Origin: Tindallia sp.
GTDB lineage: Bacteria > Bacillota > Clostridia > Peptostreptococcales > Tindalliaceae
Length of the DNA stretch: 64,000 bases
Assembly: GCA_007134225.1 (NCBI GenBank)
Contig: SLLE01000052.1
Coordinates: 1-64,000, forward strand
Reading direction: 5' to 3'
The position numbers and the translations under genes were made by a program. The notes under the pieces were generated by a model that saw only the letters and a program-made list of their open reading frames with translations, was not told the origin of the DNA and did no database searches. Positions 1 to 11,900 of the stretch are shown here, piece by piece; the stretch's first letter is position 1; each line of letters starts with the position of its first letter.

Positions 1-1523
1 AGCCCTTCTCTTAGCAGGTTGATTCCCACTAACACATCAAAAACACCAAGGCGCAGCTCCCGGATAATTTCCATTCTTTCCATGGTATCAATATCCGAGT
101 GCAGGTATCTTACTTTTATGCTGGCTTCCGTCAAATAACGGGTCAGGTCTTCTGCCATTTTTTTTGTTAAGGTGGTAATCAAAACACGTTGTTTTTTCTC
201 CGCACAGAGATGGATCTCTCCGATCAGATCGTCAATTTGCCCCTGTACCGAGCGAATATGGATCGCCGGATCGATCAGGCCGGTGGGTCTTAAAAGTTGT
301 TCTATCACTTTCTGACTGTGCTCCATTTCATAGGGGCCTGGTGTGGCGCTGACATACACGGCCTGATTCACCAATTTTTCAAACTCCTGAAAATTCAAAG
401 GTCGATTGTCAAAAGCCGAGGGAAGTCTGAATCCGTATTCCACTAATGATTCTTTCCGAGATCGGTCGCCGCCGTGCATGCCTCTGATTTGCGGAAGTGT
501 TACATGTGACTCGTCAATTAGCAGCAAAAAATCTTCCGGAAAATAATCAATCAAAGTGAAAGGGCGACTACCGGCAGGTCTTCCTGTCAGATGTCTGGAG
601 TAGTTTTCAATTCCCTGGCAGTAACCCATTTCCCTTAGCATTTCTATGTCATATTTGGTTCGCTGTTCAATTCGTTGCGCTTCCAGTAATTGATCCTTTC
701 CCTTGAAGTACTCAATTCGTTCTGCCAGTTCTTCTTCAATATTCTCAACAGCTTTTTCCACCTTGTCCCATCGAGTGGCATAGTGAGAAGCAGGAAAAAC
801 AGCTAAGTGCTGACGTGAGCCAATGACTTCGCCTGTCAGCGTATTGATTTCTGTGATCCGGTCTATTTCGTCACCAAAAAATTCAATCCGCTGTGCGTTT
901 TCTGAGGATGAGGCCGGAAAGATTTCCAGTATATCACCCCGTACCCGAAAGGTGCCCCGGGTAAAGTTGATGTCATTTCGGTTATATTGAATATCCGTGA
1001 GCTGTTTCATCACTTCGTCACGATTTCGTTCCATCCCTACTCGCAGTGATACCATTAGTTCTTTGTAATCATCCGGATCCCCTAAACCGTAAATGCAGGA
1101 CACACTGGCAACAATCAGCACATCTCTTCGTTCGAGGAGAGCCGCCGTCGCCGAATGGCGCAGTTTATCAATTTCATCGTTGATAGAAGCATCCTTTTCA
1201 ATGTATAAATCGCTGTGTGCCACATAGGCTTCCGGCTGATAGTAATCGTAGTAACTAACAAAGTATTCAACAGAGTTCTCCGGAAAAAATTCTCTAAATT
1301 CACTGCAGAGCTGAGCTGCCAGGGTTTTGTTATGGGCAATCACTAAAGTCGGTTTTTGCACTTCTTCCACCAGTTTTGCCATGGTATATGTTTTTCCCGA
1401 GCCGGTGACGCCCAACAGCGTTTGATGCTGTAAGCCTTCCCGAATACCGTTGCTTAGGTTTTTTATAGCCTGTGGCTGATCACCCATTGGCTGAAAGTCT
1501 GCCATTACCTTAAATGGTTTCAT
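1..1523 (-). CDS. uvrB: Excinuclease ABC subunit UvrB, C-terminus truncated by window edge
   Basis: Reverse-strand translation begins [20 protein letters not shown] with Walker A GVTGSGKT and [11 protein letters not shown]; the open frame runs off position 1. Confidence 0.95.
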   Translation of the reverse strand, partial: MKPFKVMADFQPMGDQPQAIKNLSNGIREGLQHQTLLGVTGSGKTYTMAKLVEEVQKPTLVIAHNKTLAAQLCSEFREFFPENSVEYFVSYYDYYQPEAYVAHSDLYIEKDASINDEIDKLRHSATAALLERRDVLIVASVSCIYGLGDPDDYKELMVSLRVGMERNRDEVMKQLTDIQYNRNDINFTRGTFRVRGDILEIFPASSSENAQRIEFFGDEIDRITEINTLTGEVIGSRQHLAVFPASHYATRWDKVEKAVENIEEELAERIEYFKGKDQLLEAQRIEQRTKYDIEMLREMGYCQGIENYSRHLTGRPAGSRPFTLIDYFPEDFLLLIDESHVTLPQIRGMHGGDRSRKESLVEYGFRLPSAFDNRPLNFQEFEKLVNQAVYVSATPGPYEMEHSQKVIEQLLRPTGLIDPAIHIRSVQGQIDDLIGEIHLCAEKKQRVLITTLTKKMAEDLTRYLTEASIKVRYLHSDIDTMERMEIIRELRLGVFDVLVGINLLREG

Positions 1524-1542
1524 TCAATCATCACCTTCATTT

Positions 1543-2751
1543 TTATTGCAGTAATTCGACGGCTCGCAGCAATTGGGGATCTTCATCAAAGTCCAGGTCA
1601 TGGCCTTCCATCCACATCTCGTCCGGTATTTCAACAATGTGATCCGGTTCTATGCCTCTTTCATGGATATTGCGTCCGGAGGGAGTAAAATATTCCGAAA
1701 CCGTGAACTTAAAACCCGTCCCGTCCGGCAGCTGCTGCATTTCCTGAACCAGACCTTTTCCAAAGGACTGTTCTCCCACCAGTGTTGCTTTTCCGTGATC
1801 CTGAAGTGCTCCTGCCAGTATTTCAGACGCACTGGCAGATCCTTCGTTGATTAAAACCACCAGTTCAACGTCATAGCGCCCTGCATCGGAGTATTCTTCC
1901 TTCCGGTTGCCATGCCGGTCTTCTGTGTAGACAATTAGTTCTTCTCCCAGCAGCATATCGGAAATTTTGATGGCGGAGGTTAATAATCCTCCGGGGTTGT
2001 TCCGAAGATCCAATACGATCTTGGAGATGCCCTGATTTGTCAGGTCATTCATATGTGTCTGAAAGTCGCCAGCGGTTTGTTCGTCAAAGTTTGTAACGCG
2101 TACATAGCCAATTTGATCTTCCATCACTTCCGAACGAACAGACTGAATGCGGATAACTTCGCGCGTGATAGATATATCAACAGGTTCTGACTGGTTGCGT
2201 TTCATCACTTCCAGTTTCACTTTCGTATCTGCATCTCCCCGCATAAGAGAGACAGCATCGTCCAACCGGTTGCCTGAGACACTCTCATCATCCACGCGAA
2301 GGATTCTGTCTCCGGTATTCAGCCCAGCCCTTTCTCCAGGGGTATCCTCGATGGGTGATACAACAGAAACATATCCATCCTCATCAGCAGTAACGATGAT
2401 GCCAATGCCTCCATAAATGCCCTGGGTACTCATCATTATGTCGGACATATCCTTGGCATCCAGATAGGTTGTGTATGGATCTTCCACTGCGTCAAACATG
2501 CCATGGATGGCGCCGTCAATAAGGGCTTCTTCTTGCAGTTCCAGATAATATTCCTCCAGCAAAAAGTGTTTTAACTGGATTAATTTTCCCATATTGTCGT
2601 TCTCTTCGTTCATGCGCTGGTACATATCCCGACTGATAATGGTCTTGTCACCGACGCTCAAAGCCACCAGATTACTGACACTAAAAGTAATGAAAGCGGT
2701 CATCAGAATCAGCAGGATTGCTCCCGCAAATGCTTTCTTTTTGCTTATCAT
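1543..2751 (-). CDS. S41 family C-terminal processing peptidase with PDZ domain, signal-anchored
   Basis: ORF with N-terminal TM, PDZ region and GSASASEILAGALQDHGKATLVGEQSFGKG catalytic region; start placed at MISKKK with GGAG SD. Confidence 0.9.
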   Translation of the reverse strand: MISKKKAFAGAILLILMTAFITFSVSNLVALSVGDKTIISRDMYQRMNEENDNMGKLIQLKHFLLEEYYLELQEEALIDGAIHGMFDAVEDPYTTYLDAKDMSDIMMSTQGIYGGIGIIVTADEDGYVSVVSPIEDTPGERAGLNTGDRILRVDDESVSGNRLDDAVSLMRGDADTKVKLEVMKRNQSEPVDISITREVIRIQSVRSEVMEDQIGYVRVTNFDEQTAGDFQTHMNDLTNQGISKIVLDLRNNPGGLLTSAIKISDMLLGEELIVYTEDRHGNRKEEYSDAGRYDVELVVLINEGSASASEILAGALQDHGKATLVGEQSFGKGLVQEMQQLPDGTGFKFTVSEYFTPSGRNIHERGIEPDHIVEIPDEMWMEGHDLDFDEDPQLLRAVELLQ

Positions 2752-2843
2752 AAAAAAACTCCTTTGGGTTTTAATTCCTTGCCTCTGATTATTGTACCTT
2801 ATATTTTCTTCACTGGCTACCATATAAGAGTTACTTGCACAAG

Positions 2844-2870
2844 AAAAAACCCCTGCAAGAGGGGTTTTAG
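2844..2870 (-). terminator. Rho-independent terminator
   Basis: AACCCCT-cttgc-AGGGGTT followed by T-run on minus strand, after the M23 peptidase gene. Confidence 0.8.
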
Positions 2871-2883
2871 GTTTGAGCTCGTT

Positions 2884-4002
2884 CTATCTAAGCCAGGGCA
2901 TCGGATCCACGTATTTCCCGTTTTTACGGACTTCGAAATGAAGGTGTGGGCCAGTGGACATTCCGGTGCTGCCGACTTTAGCGATGGTTTGTCCGGCATC
3001 CACTCGCTGTCCTTCCGATACCAACAGGGTATTGCAGTGGGCATATAGGGTAATGATTCCGCCGCCATGATCAACAAAAACCGTCCGGCCATAGCCGCCG
3101 CGGTTACCGGCAAAAGCAACGGTTCCTGATCCTGCAGCGATGATGTTGGTGCCGGTAGGTGCCGGGATATCAATTCCTGAGTGAAAGCGTCTCGTTCCAA
3201 GGATGGGATGAATTCGGTTCCCATAGGGAGATGAAATACGGCTATGCCCGGGAACCGGCCAGCGTATTTCTCCGCCTTCATAGACTCTGTCGGATTGCAG
3301 GTTCACCAGTACCTGTTCCAGGTTTTTTGCTTCCTTTTCCAGCTGATTCAGTTGGGCTTCCATGGCCTGTTTTTCGGCTTCAAGCTCCGCCTTCAACCTC
3401 TGCTGTTCACCACGGGTTACCACCAGAAACTCACGCTGGTTTTCAACGGTATGCTTAAGCTCTGCCAGGTAACGACGATTGACTTCCAGTTCTGCTTTTT
3501 TATCTTCAATAACAATTCGCTGTTCTTCCATAAACTGAAGCAGTTCAACATCACTCTCCACAATCAGCTTCACCATATCCATGTTACTGAGCAACTCGGA
3601 GAAATCCTTTGAATTAAACAGCACTTCTGCGTAGGCCACATTTCCATTTCGGTACATGGCATTCAGCCGTTTTGCCAGTAAGTCCTGCTTTTCTTCAATG
3701 GATAAAATAGCTTCTTCCAGCGCCTGTTGTGTGTCTGCTATTCGGTTTTCCGTATCGGTAATCTTATTGTTTAGCGAGTTAAGCTCCTGCTCTGCTTTCT
3801 GGATCTCACCGCTAAGATAGTTCAGCTGTTCCTGAACGCTTTTCTGCTCCCTGGAATTATCACGAATAGCCGCATCTATTCCCTGGCGCTGGTTTTGCAG
3901 TTCCTGAAGCTGTTGATTGACCTGTTCAATTTCACTACCAAATGTAACTGAGCTGAACCCAATGGCAATTAACACCAGTATGGTCACCAGTATTTTATGC
4001 AT
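2884..4002 (-). CDS. Murein hydrolase activator EnvC-like, coiled coil plus M23 peptidase domain
   Basis: Long coiled coil then HSGIDIPAPTGTNIIAAGSGTVAFAG...GPHLHFEVRKNG; next to ftsEX. Exact start uncertain. Confidence 0.9.
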   Translation of the reverse strand: MHKILVTILVLIAIGFSSVTFGSEIEQVNQQLQELQNQRQGIDAAIRDNSREQKSVQEQLNYLSGEIQKAEQELNSLNNKITDTENRIADTQQALEEAILSIEEKQDLLAKRLNAMYRNGNVAYAEVLFNSKDFSELLSNMDMVKLIVESDVELLQFMEEQRIVIEDKKAELEVNRRYLAELKHTVENQREFLVVTRGEQQRLKAELEAEKQAMEAQLNQLEKEAKNLEQVLVNLQSDRVYEGGEIRWPVPGHSRISSPYGNRIHPILGTRRFHSGIDIPAPTGTNIIAAGSGTVAFAGNRGGYGRTVFVDHGGGIITLYAHCNTLLVSEGQRVDAGQTIAKVGSTGMSTGPHLHFEVRKNGKYVDPMPWLR

Positions 4003-4041
4003 TCCTCGCAATAGACTTCCCCCTTCCAAGAATCACTGCGC

Positions 4042-4938
4042 TTATATTTCCAAGTGCTTTCTCAGGGAAATTATACTTCCCAAAGCTCCCACTCCGGCTC
4101 CCAGAACTGCGAACATAACCAGGGTCCGTTGCATCATTTCTTCCACAGAGAGTAAGTAGGCACTGAAAATAACAAAGAACCGGGTTGTGACCATATCAAA
4201 AATGGTCTGATAACCAAAATAGATAATCGTCAAAGCGATCATTGCACCTACGAGGCCCAAAATGGTTCCTTCCAGAAAAAATGGCCAGCGTATAAACCAG
4301 TTGGTAGCTCCAACGTCTTTCATAATACGAATTTCTCTTTTTCGAGCATTAATCGTAAGCTTAATGGTGTTCGAGATAATAAACGTTGCAATCAGGATTA
4401 GCACGGCAATGACAATTAGACCGATGGATCGAACCAGCCCGGCGATTCGAATCAGGTTGTCAATAATATCCCGATAATATCTGATTTCGTCCACACCGCT
4501 TAGCCCGGCGATTACATCCACCACGTCATCAGAGTACCGAATATGCTCAACATGAACGATGAAGGAGTTAGGCAGCGGATTATCTTCCAGTGTATCCAGC
4601 AAGTACCCCTGCTCACCCCATCTTTCTTTCATGTTGGTTAAGGCCATTTCTTTCGATTCATAATGGATATATGCTACTCCATTGATTTGTCTAATTTCTG
4701 TTCCCAGGTCGTCAATTTTCTGTGAGTCCATATCCTCTTCCAGGTAGACCTGCACGCTGTCGAATTGTGTCTGTGCCAGGCTTGCCAGATGGCCCATGTT
4801 CAAAACAAGTACCATCATCAAACCCAATATAGTGAGGGATGCCGCCACGGAGCTGATGGATGCAACGCTCATCCCTTTGTTCCGCCAAATGCCTTTAAAG
4901 CTCTGTTGCACTATGTACTGAAGGGATCTAAGCTTCAT
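4042..4938 (-). CDS. ftsX: Cell division protein FtsX
   Basis: Four-TM permease; MKLRSLQYIVQQSFKGIWRNKGMS start; overlaps the ftsE end. Confidence 0.93.
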   Translation of the reverse strand: MKLRSLQYIVQQSFKGIWRNKGMSVASISSVAASLTILGLMMVLVLNMGHLASLAQTQFDSVQVYLEEDMDSQKIDDLGTEIRQINGVAYIHYESKEMALTNMKERWGEQGYLLDTLEDNPLPNSFIVHVEHIRYSDDVVDVIAGLSGVDEIRYYRDIIDNLIRIAGLVRSIGLIVIAVLILIATFIISNTIKLTINARKREIRIMKDVGATNWFIRWPFFLEGTILGLVGAMIALTIIYFGYQTIFDMVTTRFFVIFSAYLLSVEEMMQRTLVMFAVLGAGVGALGSIISLRKHLEI

Positions 4939-5614
4939 AACCATAAATCCCCCTCTGCACATCCCGCACAATATTTCCTTTTTCGATGGCCACAACCCGC
5001 TGCTGCATCACATCTACGATATCTTTTGCATGGGTTGCCATTAAAATCGTGGTTCCACGTCTACTTATGTACCGTAGCACTTTCATGACTTCCCAAGCCG
5101 TATCCGGATCCAGATTCCCTGTGGGTTCATCGGCAATGAGGACAATGGGTCGGTTCACAATAGCTCTGGCGATGGAGACTCTTTGTTTTTCCCCACCAGA
5201 CAGCTGGTGCGGATATTGACTGGCACGATCGCTCAGACCCACCATCCCCAGCATCATCGGCACCTGCCTGCGAATTTCTTTTGGCGATGCACCTATTACC
5301 TGCATGGCAAAGGCCACATTTTCATACAGTGTTTTATCCTCTAAGAGCCTGAAATCTTGGAACACGACGCTGATCTTGCGTCGCAGGTATGGTATCTGTC
5401 TCTGAGAAAGTTTCGTAATATCCTCGCCGTCTACCAGTATTTTCCCAGCGGTTGCCTGCTCTTCTCTCAGGAGCAACTTAATAAAGGTTGATTTTCCAGC
5501 ACCGCTGGGACCAACCAAAAATAAGAACTCTCCCTTTTCAATTTTTAAATTAATATTTTTTAAGGCGTGAACGCCATTTTCATATACTTTGCTTGTATTT
5601 TTGAACTCGATCAA
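4928..5614 (-). CDS. ftsE: Cell division ATP-binding protein FtsE
   Basis: ABC ATPase with GPSGAGKST, LSGGEKQRVSIARA, DEPTGNLD; TTG start with GGAG SD. Confidence 0.95.
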   Translation of the reverse strand: MIEFKNTSKVYENGVHALKNINLKIEKGEFLFLVGPSGAGKSTFIKLLLREEQATAGKILVDGEDITKLSQRQIPYLRRKISVVFQDFRLLEDKTLYENVAFAMQVIGASPKEIRRQVPMMLGMVGLSDRASQYPHQLSGGEKQRVSIARAIVNRPIVLIADEPTGNLDPDTAWEVMKVLRYISRRGTTILMATHAKDIVDVMQQRVVAIEKGNIVRDVQRGIYGYEA

Positions 5615-5652
5615 CGAATAACAACTCCTGAAGTTATCTTATTTCAATGTTT

Positions 5653-5682
5653 ATTATAACCTTAACACGAGCATAATTGCAA
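5653..5682 (-). promoter_or_regulatory. Probable sigma-A promoter for ftsE
   Basis: Minus strand TTGCAA - 18 nt - TATAAT upstream of ftsE. Confidence 0.55.
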
Positions 5683-5751
5683 GAAGTCTGTTAAAATGAA
5701 TGAAAAGAGTTGTCAAATTGTAATAATATTCAAACAGAAAGGGCGAATTTC

Positions 5752-6318
5752 GTGAAAAAAGATATTCGAAAAACAATGACAGAAAAGAGAGAATCTCTAA
5801 GCAAGGAATCCGTGCAGCAAAAAAGTCACTCGATTCAGCAACGACTGATTGAAATGAGCGTTTGGAAAGATGCTATGCATATGATGATTTATCTTGACTT
5901 CAGAAATGAAGTGAAAACAGATTCCTTAATTCGAAGCTTTCTTCAGCAGGGAAGGCATGTTTATATTCCTGTTACCAATCCAAAGAATTATCGCTTAACT
6001 GTCTCCGAGTTGAAAGATCCGGAACAGGATCTTCAGGTGGCGAATTTCGGTTTGCTGGAGCCCAAAAAAGAAGCATTAAGGCCATCGGATCCTAAAAAAC
6101 TGGATTTGATCATCGTGCCCGGAGTTGCCTTTGATCGGGACGGATATCGCGTTGGGTTTGGAGCCGGTTATTATGACCGGTTTTTGCCACAGGTACGAGA
6201 TGATGCTGTTTTACTATCTCTGGTTTACGATTTTCAGCTGATGCCACAGGTGCCGCGGGAATCCCACGATATTGCCGTAGACTGGATTGTAACGGAGTCA
6301 GAACTGATTCAATGCTAA
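5752..6318 (+). CDS. 5-formyltetrahydrofolate cyclo-ligase
   Basis: MTHFS motifs DLIIVPGVAFDRDGYRVGFGAGYYDRFL; likely GTG start (5752). Confidence 0.9.
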   Translation: MKKDIRKTMTEKRESLSKESVQQKSHSIQQRLIEMSVWKDAMHMMIYLDFRNEVKTDSLIRSFLQQGRHVYIPVTNPKNYRLTVSELKDPEQDLQVANFGLLEPKKEALRPSDPKKLDLIIVPGVAFDRDGYRVGFGAGYYDRFLPQVRDDAVLLSLVYDFQLMPQVPRESHDIAVDWIVTESELIQC

Positions 6319-6351
6319 AAGACAGGCTCCCGTGATCAGGAGCCTGTCTTT
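6317..6351. terminator. Bidirectional terminator between convergent genes
   Basis: AAGACAGGCTCC-cgtgatca-GGAGCCTGTCTTT. Confidence 0.85.
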
Positions 6352-6353
6352 AA

Positions 6354-8759
6354 TTATTCTTTTGCATTTTTGTATTTGTTTTTCTCTTCTTCGTGGATGC
6401 TTTGGAGTTTATGGTTTACCATGGCGTTGATGGTTCCTTCCGGATAATTGCCTCCTTCATCCGCAACGCCTGCCGGGATTCCAGTGAGGATTTCGATGCC
6501 TTCCTCCGCATGCCCGATGGCGTAGATATTAAATTGTCCATCTTTTACCGCTTCCACCACTTCGTCTTTCAGCATCAGGTTTTTCATATTTTGCTTTGGT
6601 ATGATGACACCCTGATCACCAGTAAATCCCATGATTTTGCATACATCAAAAAATCCTTCGATTTTCTCATTCACACCGCCTATGGGTTGTATCTCTCCAT
6701 TTTGATTGACTGAACCGGTAATCGCAATAGACTGTTTGATGGGTACATTGGCTATGCTGGAAAGAATGCCATAAAGTTCTGTGCTGGAGGCACTGTCTCC
6801 GTCAATCATGGAGTAGCTCTGTTCAAAACTGATACTGACGGAAAGAGAAATCGGATGGTCCTGGGCATATTTTTTACCGAGGTAGCCGCTCAATACATAA
6901 ACGCCTTTTGAATGGATGGGACCGCTTTTGGCAACTTCTCTTTCAATGTTGATAATACCTGGTTTTCCCCGATAGGTTGTTACGGTGATCCGTGTCGGTT
7001 TCCCAAAAGAGTGTTGTCCGGAACCCATTACAACCAGCCCGTTAATTTGTCCTATCTTTTCTCCTGTCACATCCATTAAAAGTGTTCCATCTTCGAATAA
7101 CTCATTTAGTTTTTCTTCGTATTTATTGTTCCGGAATATTCTTTCTTCAATGGCTTTTTCCACATGTTCCAGGGTGACCAGTTCTGCTTCGTCCTCCGAT
7201 GCCCATTGATCGGCTTCGTAAAGCACTTCTACCACATGACTGAAACGAGATGTCAGTTTTTCCTGATGATCTGCCAACCGGGAACTGTATTGGATGACTC
7301 TGCATACTGCTGAACGGTCAAAATCCTTGAGACCTACTTCTTCACAATGGGTTGCAATAAAAGCAGCCATTTTTTCCATGTTTTGCTGATCTTTACTCAT
7401 TTCCGTATCAAATTCAGCCATAATTTTAAATAACTTTTTAAAATCTTCATCCAATGCATAAAGCAGGCTGTAGGTATAGGCATCACCAATTAATAACACT
7501 TTGATGTTCAGTGGTATCGGTTCCGGTTTCAGCATGGACGTAACCATCAAACCCATCTGCTGAGACAAATTCTCGATGTTAATTACACCGGTTTTAAGGG
7601 CTCGTTTCAGCGTATCCCAAGCATAGGGCTGTAAGAGGATTTCTCTGGTATGCAACACTAAAAAGCCGCCATTGGCCATATGCAAGGATCCAGCTTTTAT
7701 TTGAGTGAAGTCTGTTTTCAGGGCTCCCATTTCATTTTTATACTCGATGGCTCCCATTAGGTTATAAAAGGTGGGGTGGCTCTCGTTGATAATAGGAGCA
7801 TGCTCCGTTTCACTATGATCGACAAACAGATTGACCCGATACCTTGTCTGAAAGTCGTCGCTGACTTTTTTCATGAAAAAAGCTGCTCCTTTATCTTGAG
7901 AAACATCTTCCTTCTTTCGAAAACGTTGGATATTTTCAACAATATCCCGCTCCATCTCATTGATATACTCTCTGATTTCCTTTCGGTGGTTATAACGATT
8001 CAGCAGCTTTTTGATATAGTAATTGATCACATCATAGCCCGTCTGTTCGTCCAGTTTCTTCATTTTTCGCCTTAATTTTTCCTCCAAGTCTTTGATTTCA
8101 TTAAACATTTCAAACGTTTTCAGGCTCAGTTCGTTAGATTTTTCCCGAATTTCATCCATTTTTTCCGCCGACAGGCTTTCGTATTCCTCCTGGTTCATGG
8201 GTCTGTCATCGACAATGGGAATCGTCGCCAATCCATGTTCTGTTTCTTTAAACATGAATCCATATTCGGCAGCCACTTCGTTGAGTTTTTTCAGCATTTC
8301 CTGGTTTTTTTGCTGGTATTCTTTCACCAATTCTGTTTTTTTCGTTTCATAATCAGTGCTTCGAAAAGCCGTTATAATTTCTCTGCGTATTTGTTCAATC
8401 ATGGATTCGATGTCTTTTTTAAATTGACGTCCCACTCCTGCTTCCATTCCCAGTGCTTTAGGTTTATCCGGATGCTTAAAGTTGTATACATACACCCAGT
8501 CTTGTGGTGCTGGCATGCTCTCTGCGTAGGAGCGGGCAATGGATTCCGAATAACTGCTTCTTCCGGTACCGCTCAAACCTGAAATATAAATGTTATAGCC
8601 GCGTTTGTTCATTTTCAGGCCAAATTCCAGTGACTTTGCAGCCCGATCCTGGCCGATGATTCCTTTTAAAGGTTTCAGCTCTTTAGTTGTGTTGAAGCTG
8701 AAGCTGTCTGTTGAACAGAAGCTGTTCAATTGCTGCCAGTCTAATTTGTATTTCTCCAT
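6354..8759 (-). CDS. Lon-like ATP-dependent protease
   Basis: AAA region (GLSGTGRSS) plus Lon proteolytic domain with DGDSASSTELYGILSSIANVPIKQSIAITGSVNQNGEIQPIGGVNEKIEGFF; start at MEKYKLDW. Confidence 0.88.
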   Translation of the reverse strand: MEKYKLDWQQLNSFCSTDSFSFNTTKELKPLKGIIGQDRAAKSLEFGLKMNKRGYNIYISGLSGTGRSSYSESIARSYAESMPAPQDWVYVYNFKHPDKPKALGMEAGVGRQFKKDIESMIEQIRREIITAFRSTDYETKKTELVKEYQQKNQEMLKKLNEVAAEYGFMFKETEHGLATIPIVDDRPMNQEEYESLSAEKMDEIREKSNELSLKTFEMFNEIKDLEEKLRRKMKKLDEQTGYDVINYYIKKLLNRYNHRKEIREYINEMERDIVENIQRFRKKEDVSQDKGAAFFMKKVSDDFQTRYRVNLFVDHSETEHAPIINESHPTFYNLMGAIEYKNEMGALKTDFTQIKAGSLHMANGGFLVLHTREILLQPYAWDTLKRALKTGVINIENLSQQMGLMVTSMLKPEPIPLNIKVLLIGDAYTYSLLYALDEDFKKLFKIMAEFDTEMSKDQQNMEKMAAFIATHCEEVGLKDFDRSAVCRVIQYSSRLADHQEKLTSRFSHVVEVLYEADQWASEDEAELVTLEHVEKAIEERIFRNNKYEEKLNELFEDGTLLMDVTGEKIGQINGLVVMGSGQHSFGKPTRITVTTYRGKPGIINIEREVAKSGPIHSKGVYVLSGYLGKKYAQDHPISLSVSISFEQSYSMIDGDSASSTELYGILSSIANVPIKQSIAITGSVNQNGEIQPIGGVNEKIEGFFDVCKIMGFTGDQGVIIPKQNMKNLMLKDEVVEAVKDGQFNIYAIGHAEEGIEILTGIPAGVADEGGNYPEGTINAMVNHKLQSIHEEEKNKYKNAKE

Positions 8760-8860
8760 GATCCAAATCCCCCTTTGGGTGATGCCATTATCATTAACTG
8801 ACTCTCTATCTGTGTTTATACCATTTTTTCTTCGAATCATTCATTGAAAAAGGATAAGAA

Positions 8861-8892
8861 AAAAGCACCTGTTATATTCAACAGATGCTTTC
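8861..8892. terminator. Probable terminator hairpin
   Basis: AAAGCAcCTGTT-atattc-AACAGaTGCTTT with adjacent A-tract, i.e. T-tract on minus strand. Confidence 0.6.
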
Positions 8893-8900
8893 ATCATTCT

Positions 8901-11900
8901 TTAAAACGTGACAGTTTGACGCTCTGGATCCCAGACATACTCAACATTCATGGCTCTTGCAAAGCGAGAGATCGGAATGAAGGTTCTGTCATTCCTGATT
9001 TCGGCTTCCGTTCCCATCTCCAAAGAGTCTTCGTTTACCAATAGCTTAGAACTCCCAATTTCCATTCGCATCGTAATGCCTTCCGGTGTTTCTATGACTG
9101 CCATGGATCGCTCCCCATCCCAACGGACATTTTCCCTTGGCACTCCAAGGGCTCTGGAAACATGAGAAACCGGCACCATCAATCGATCATCTTTTAAGTA
9201 AGGGGCTGCATCCAGTTCTACTTTCTCTTCTCCAGCAACATAATAATTTTGCCCTACCCTAAAGACTACGGATCCTTCCCTTGCCTGTGGAGATTCTTCC
9301 TCTTCCACCTGTGTGGGTGGGGTATCGCGATAAGGGTCGTCGGTAGCTTTATAATAGATTGCTCCTGCGGATTGATAGAGGTTCATCTTTCTATCGGCAT
9401 TTCTTCCCATGCCAATATATCGGACACCATCTCTCATTTCTGTTCCGGTAGTTCCGTTGCCATAGAAGACAAATGCATTTTTACCAGCTGCCACCAGTTT
9501 GCTTAGTTCACTGTTGAAGAGCTCTGCCTCCAACTCATCAGTAAAGCCTTGAGGTCCCCAAACAGGGTGGTTGATCAGCAACACCACGTTGTTTGCTGTA
9601 TTGCTGCTTAATTGATTTTTTAACCATGGCCATTGTTGATAATTGGTTTGACGGATCCCATTATTCTGGCTGTTTAATCGTAAAAACAGAGTATCTCCCT
9701 CTCGAAGGGCCGTATGACTCTGGTTTTTTTCCATAAGGGTGTTTCCTGATTTACTCAGGCTCATGTCTGAATGAATTGAAAACGCTGACTCAATAGGTTC
9801 CGGTGTTCTGTTTCTCCTATCCTGCAACTGACCTCCTGCCTCTTCAGCCGTAAGGTTTGGCAGTTGTAGTGGCGCGATGGCTTCCATGCCGTCAAACAGC
9901 AAGGTGCCGGATGTTTTAAAGAACGGCTCCGGTTCAACGACATATAATCGTTGCAGGGTAAGTGGTGCCTTCAGGTTACGCGACAGATTTCCGCTAAGGA
10001 ATTTCCAGCCAGTCCAATCGATGCCCTGTTTCAAGTCAACGATGTGATTATTTCCGTTTCCATCCTTTACCTGCGCCCGGATCCAGTGAGGTGCTGTTTC
10101 ATATGCATGCACCCAAACACCAATTTCGCTGGTGCCGGCAGGTAGGGAGTAATCATTTTCAAAGGTGACGTAGGCTGCTGTTGTTTCAATGGATCCTGTT
10201 AGATCAAAGTCAAGGCGGACAGAGTGATTGTTCACCTTTCCCTCATCAGAAACGCGTACATTACCAGTTACCACTTCCGGATAGCCCAGGAATTTCGGGA
10301 TAAAATGCCGAAATGCAGGTAAAGCTGTCCGCTGCGAACCCACTGCCATGGGAATCGCGGCAGAATGCCCGTTATAGCTGGCACGCAGAACCGTAACGCC
10401 TTCCTGTGGACCACTTCGATATACACCATCAGACAAGCTTCCCAGGTTATTACTATCCTGCCAGTTAACCTGATTAAATGTCAGAGGAGCCCGGTATCCT
10501 TCCGGATCAATTCCTTCCACCGTCAGCCTGATTTCATCATTTATTCCAATATGATAGGTTGGTGCTTCAACTTGAATGGCAGCGACTTCTTCGAGAATTT
10601 CGAATTCCATTGTGTCGCTTTTTCCCTGGTAGCTGGCTTCCAGCTTGATCCTTCCGGATGCTTCCGGAATCAGCCTTCCATTTTCAACTCTTCCGCTGCC
10701 TTCCACTACATTGAAGCCTACCTGGCTCAAGTTTACCTCTAACGCACGATAAGCTTCATCGTAACCTTTCACCTTAAGATTGACGCCATGATTTTTAAAT
10801 GCCATTTCTCGGTCCGCTTCTAAAACAATCCCACCAATTTCTTCGTATCCGTTTCGGCTGGAAGAAACTGCAAGGGCGTTTATGATCCTGCGCTGTCCGC
10901 CATCTGATGGAACATTGGCCAATTCGGCAGCTTGATCTCCCGGGTTTCGTGTCATCATAGTGGTAGAACCTCCACCATCCATCAGCAGTGCATGATGGCT
11001 TCCGGCTTCTATCATCAGTCTGGCCAACACTTCACCGTTGACACCCTGATAAGAAGCGTGTCGTCCGTCCACTGTGACCAGAATCAGCTTTTTTCCACTG
11101 CTGTCAATACCAACAGCGGTACGGGGATGATTTCCCGTCACCGGTTCGGTAAAGGATGCAATTTGTCCGTTTCGAACCAGAGGGGTTCCCCCGCCGACAG
11201 CCAGCTTGATATTGTCCATGCTGGGTACGGTGTGAGGATGGAATATCAATTTTTCTCCCTGCCTGATTACTTCATGCAAACGCCGGCCGTCCTGACCGGA
11301 AGCCAGCAGCACATAACCATTCTCCGGAATGTTTACCGGCGGAAGTCCACGGCGCACTTCCCGCACTTCATCATCCACTACCACCACTTCAACCAAATCA
11401 GGATATTCATTTGTGGCACCGGGGGTTTTTTCTCCCCAGTTGCGATCAAGGATCGTTGTCTGGTGATAGTTCCAGGTAATCTTGTTAAAGGATTTTATGC
11501 TAAAAATCTCTCCGTTTTGAGACGATACATACATGTGATTTTGCCAGGCATCAATGATTGCCTGTTGATCTTTTGTAATGGCTAAGGCTGAAAAAGGCTT
11601 CACCGTCACGGGGCTGCTGACCATTTTTCCATCACGCACCATGACGCCAAGAGGCGAATCCGGGTTCGTCACATAGAAAAAGTCTGTGTTGATGGCTGCA
11701 ATGGGGTTATTCTTTTGCGTTAGCATCTGCCCCAGTGTTTCTTTGTGAGAAACGCCTTGCGAACTTTGTAGAAGATCTATTTCCGTTCTTTCATCTTCCA
11801 GGTCAACGACAACCACATTCATATGCAGCCAACCGCTTTGTCCAAAGCGAAGGACTCGTTCGTGGGTCACGCCGCTGCCAATAGTTGTTCTCTGACGATC

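Noticed and set aside
2817-3281. 154-aa minus-strand ORF
   Set aside because: Out-of-frame overlap with the M23 peptidase gene; no independent signals.
10932-11585. 217-aa plus-strand ORF
   Set aside because: Antisense to the phosphodiester glycosidase gene; low-quality, Cys/His/Ser-rich translation typical of a shadow ORF.
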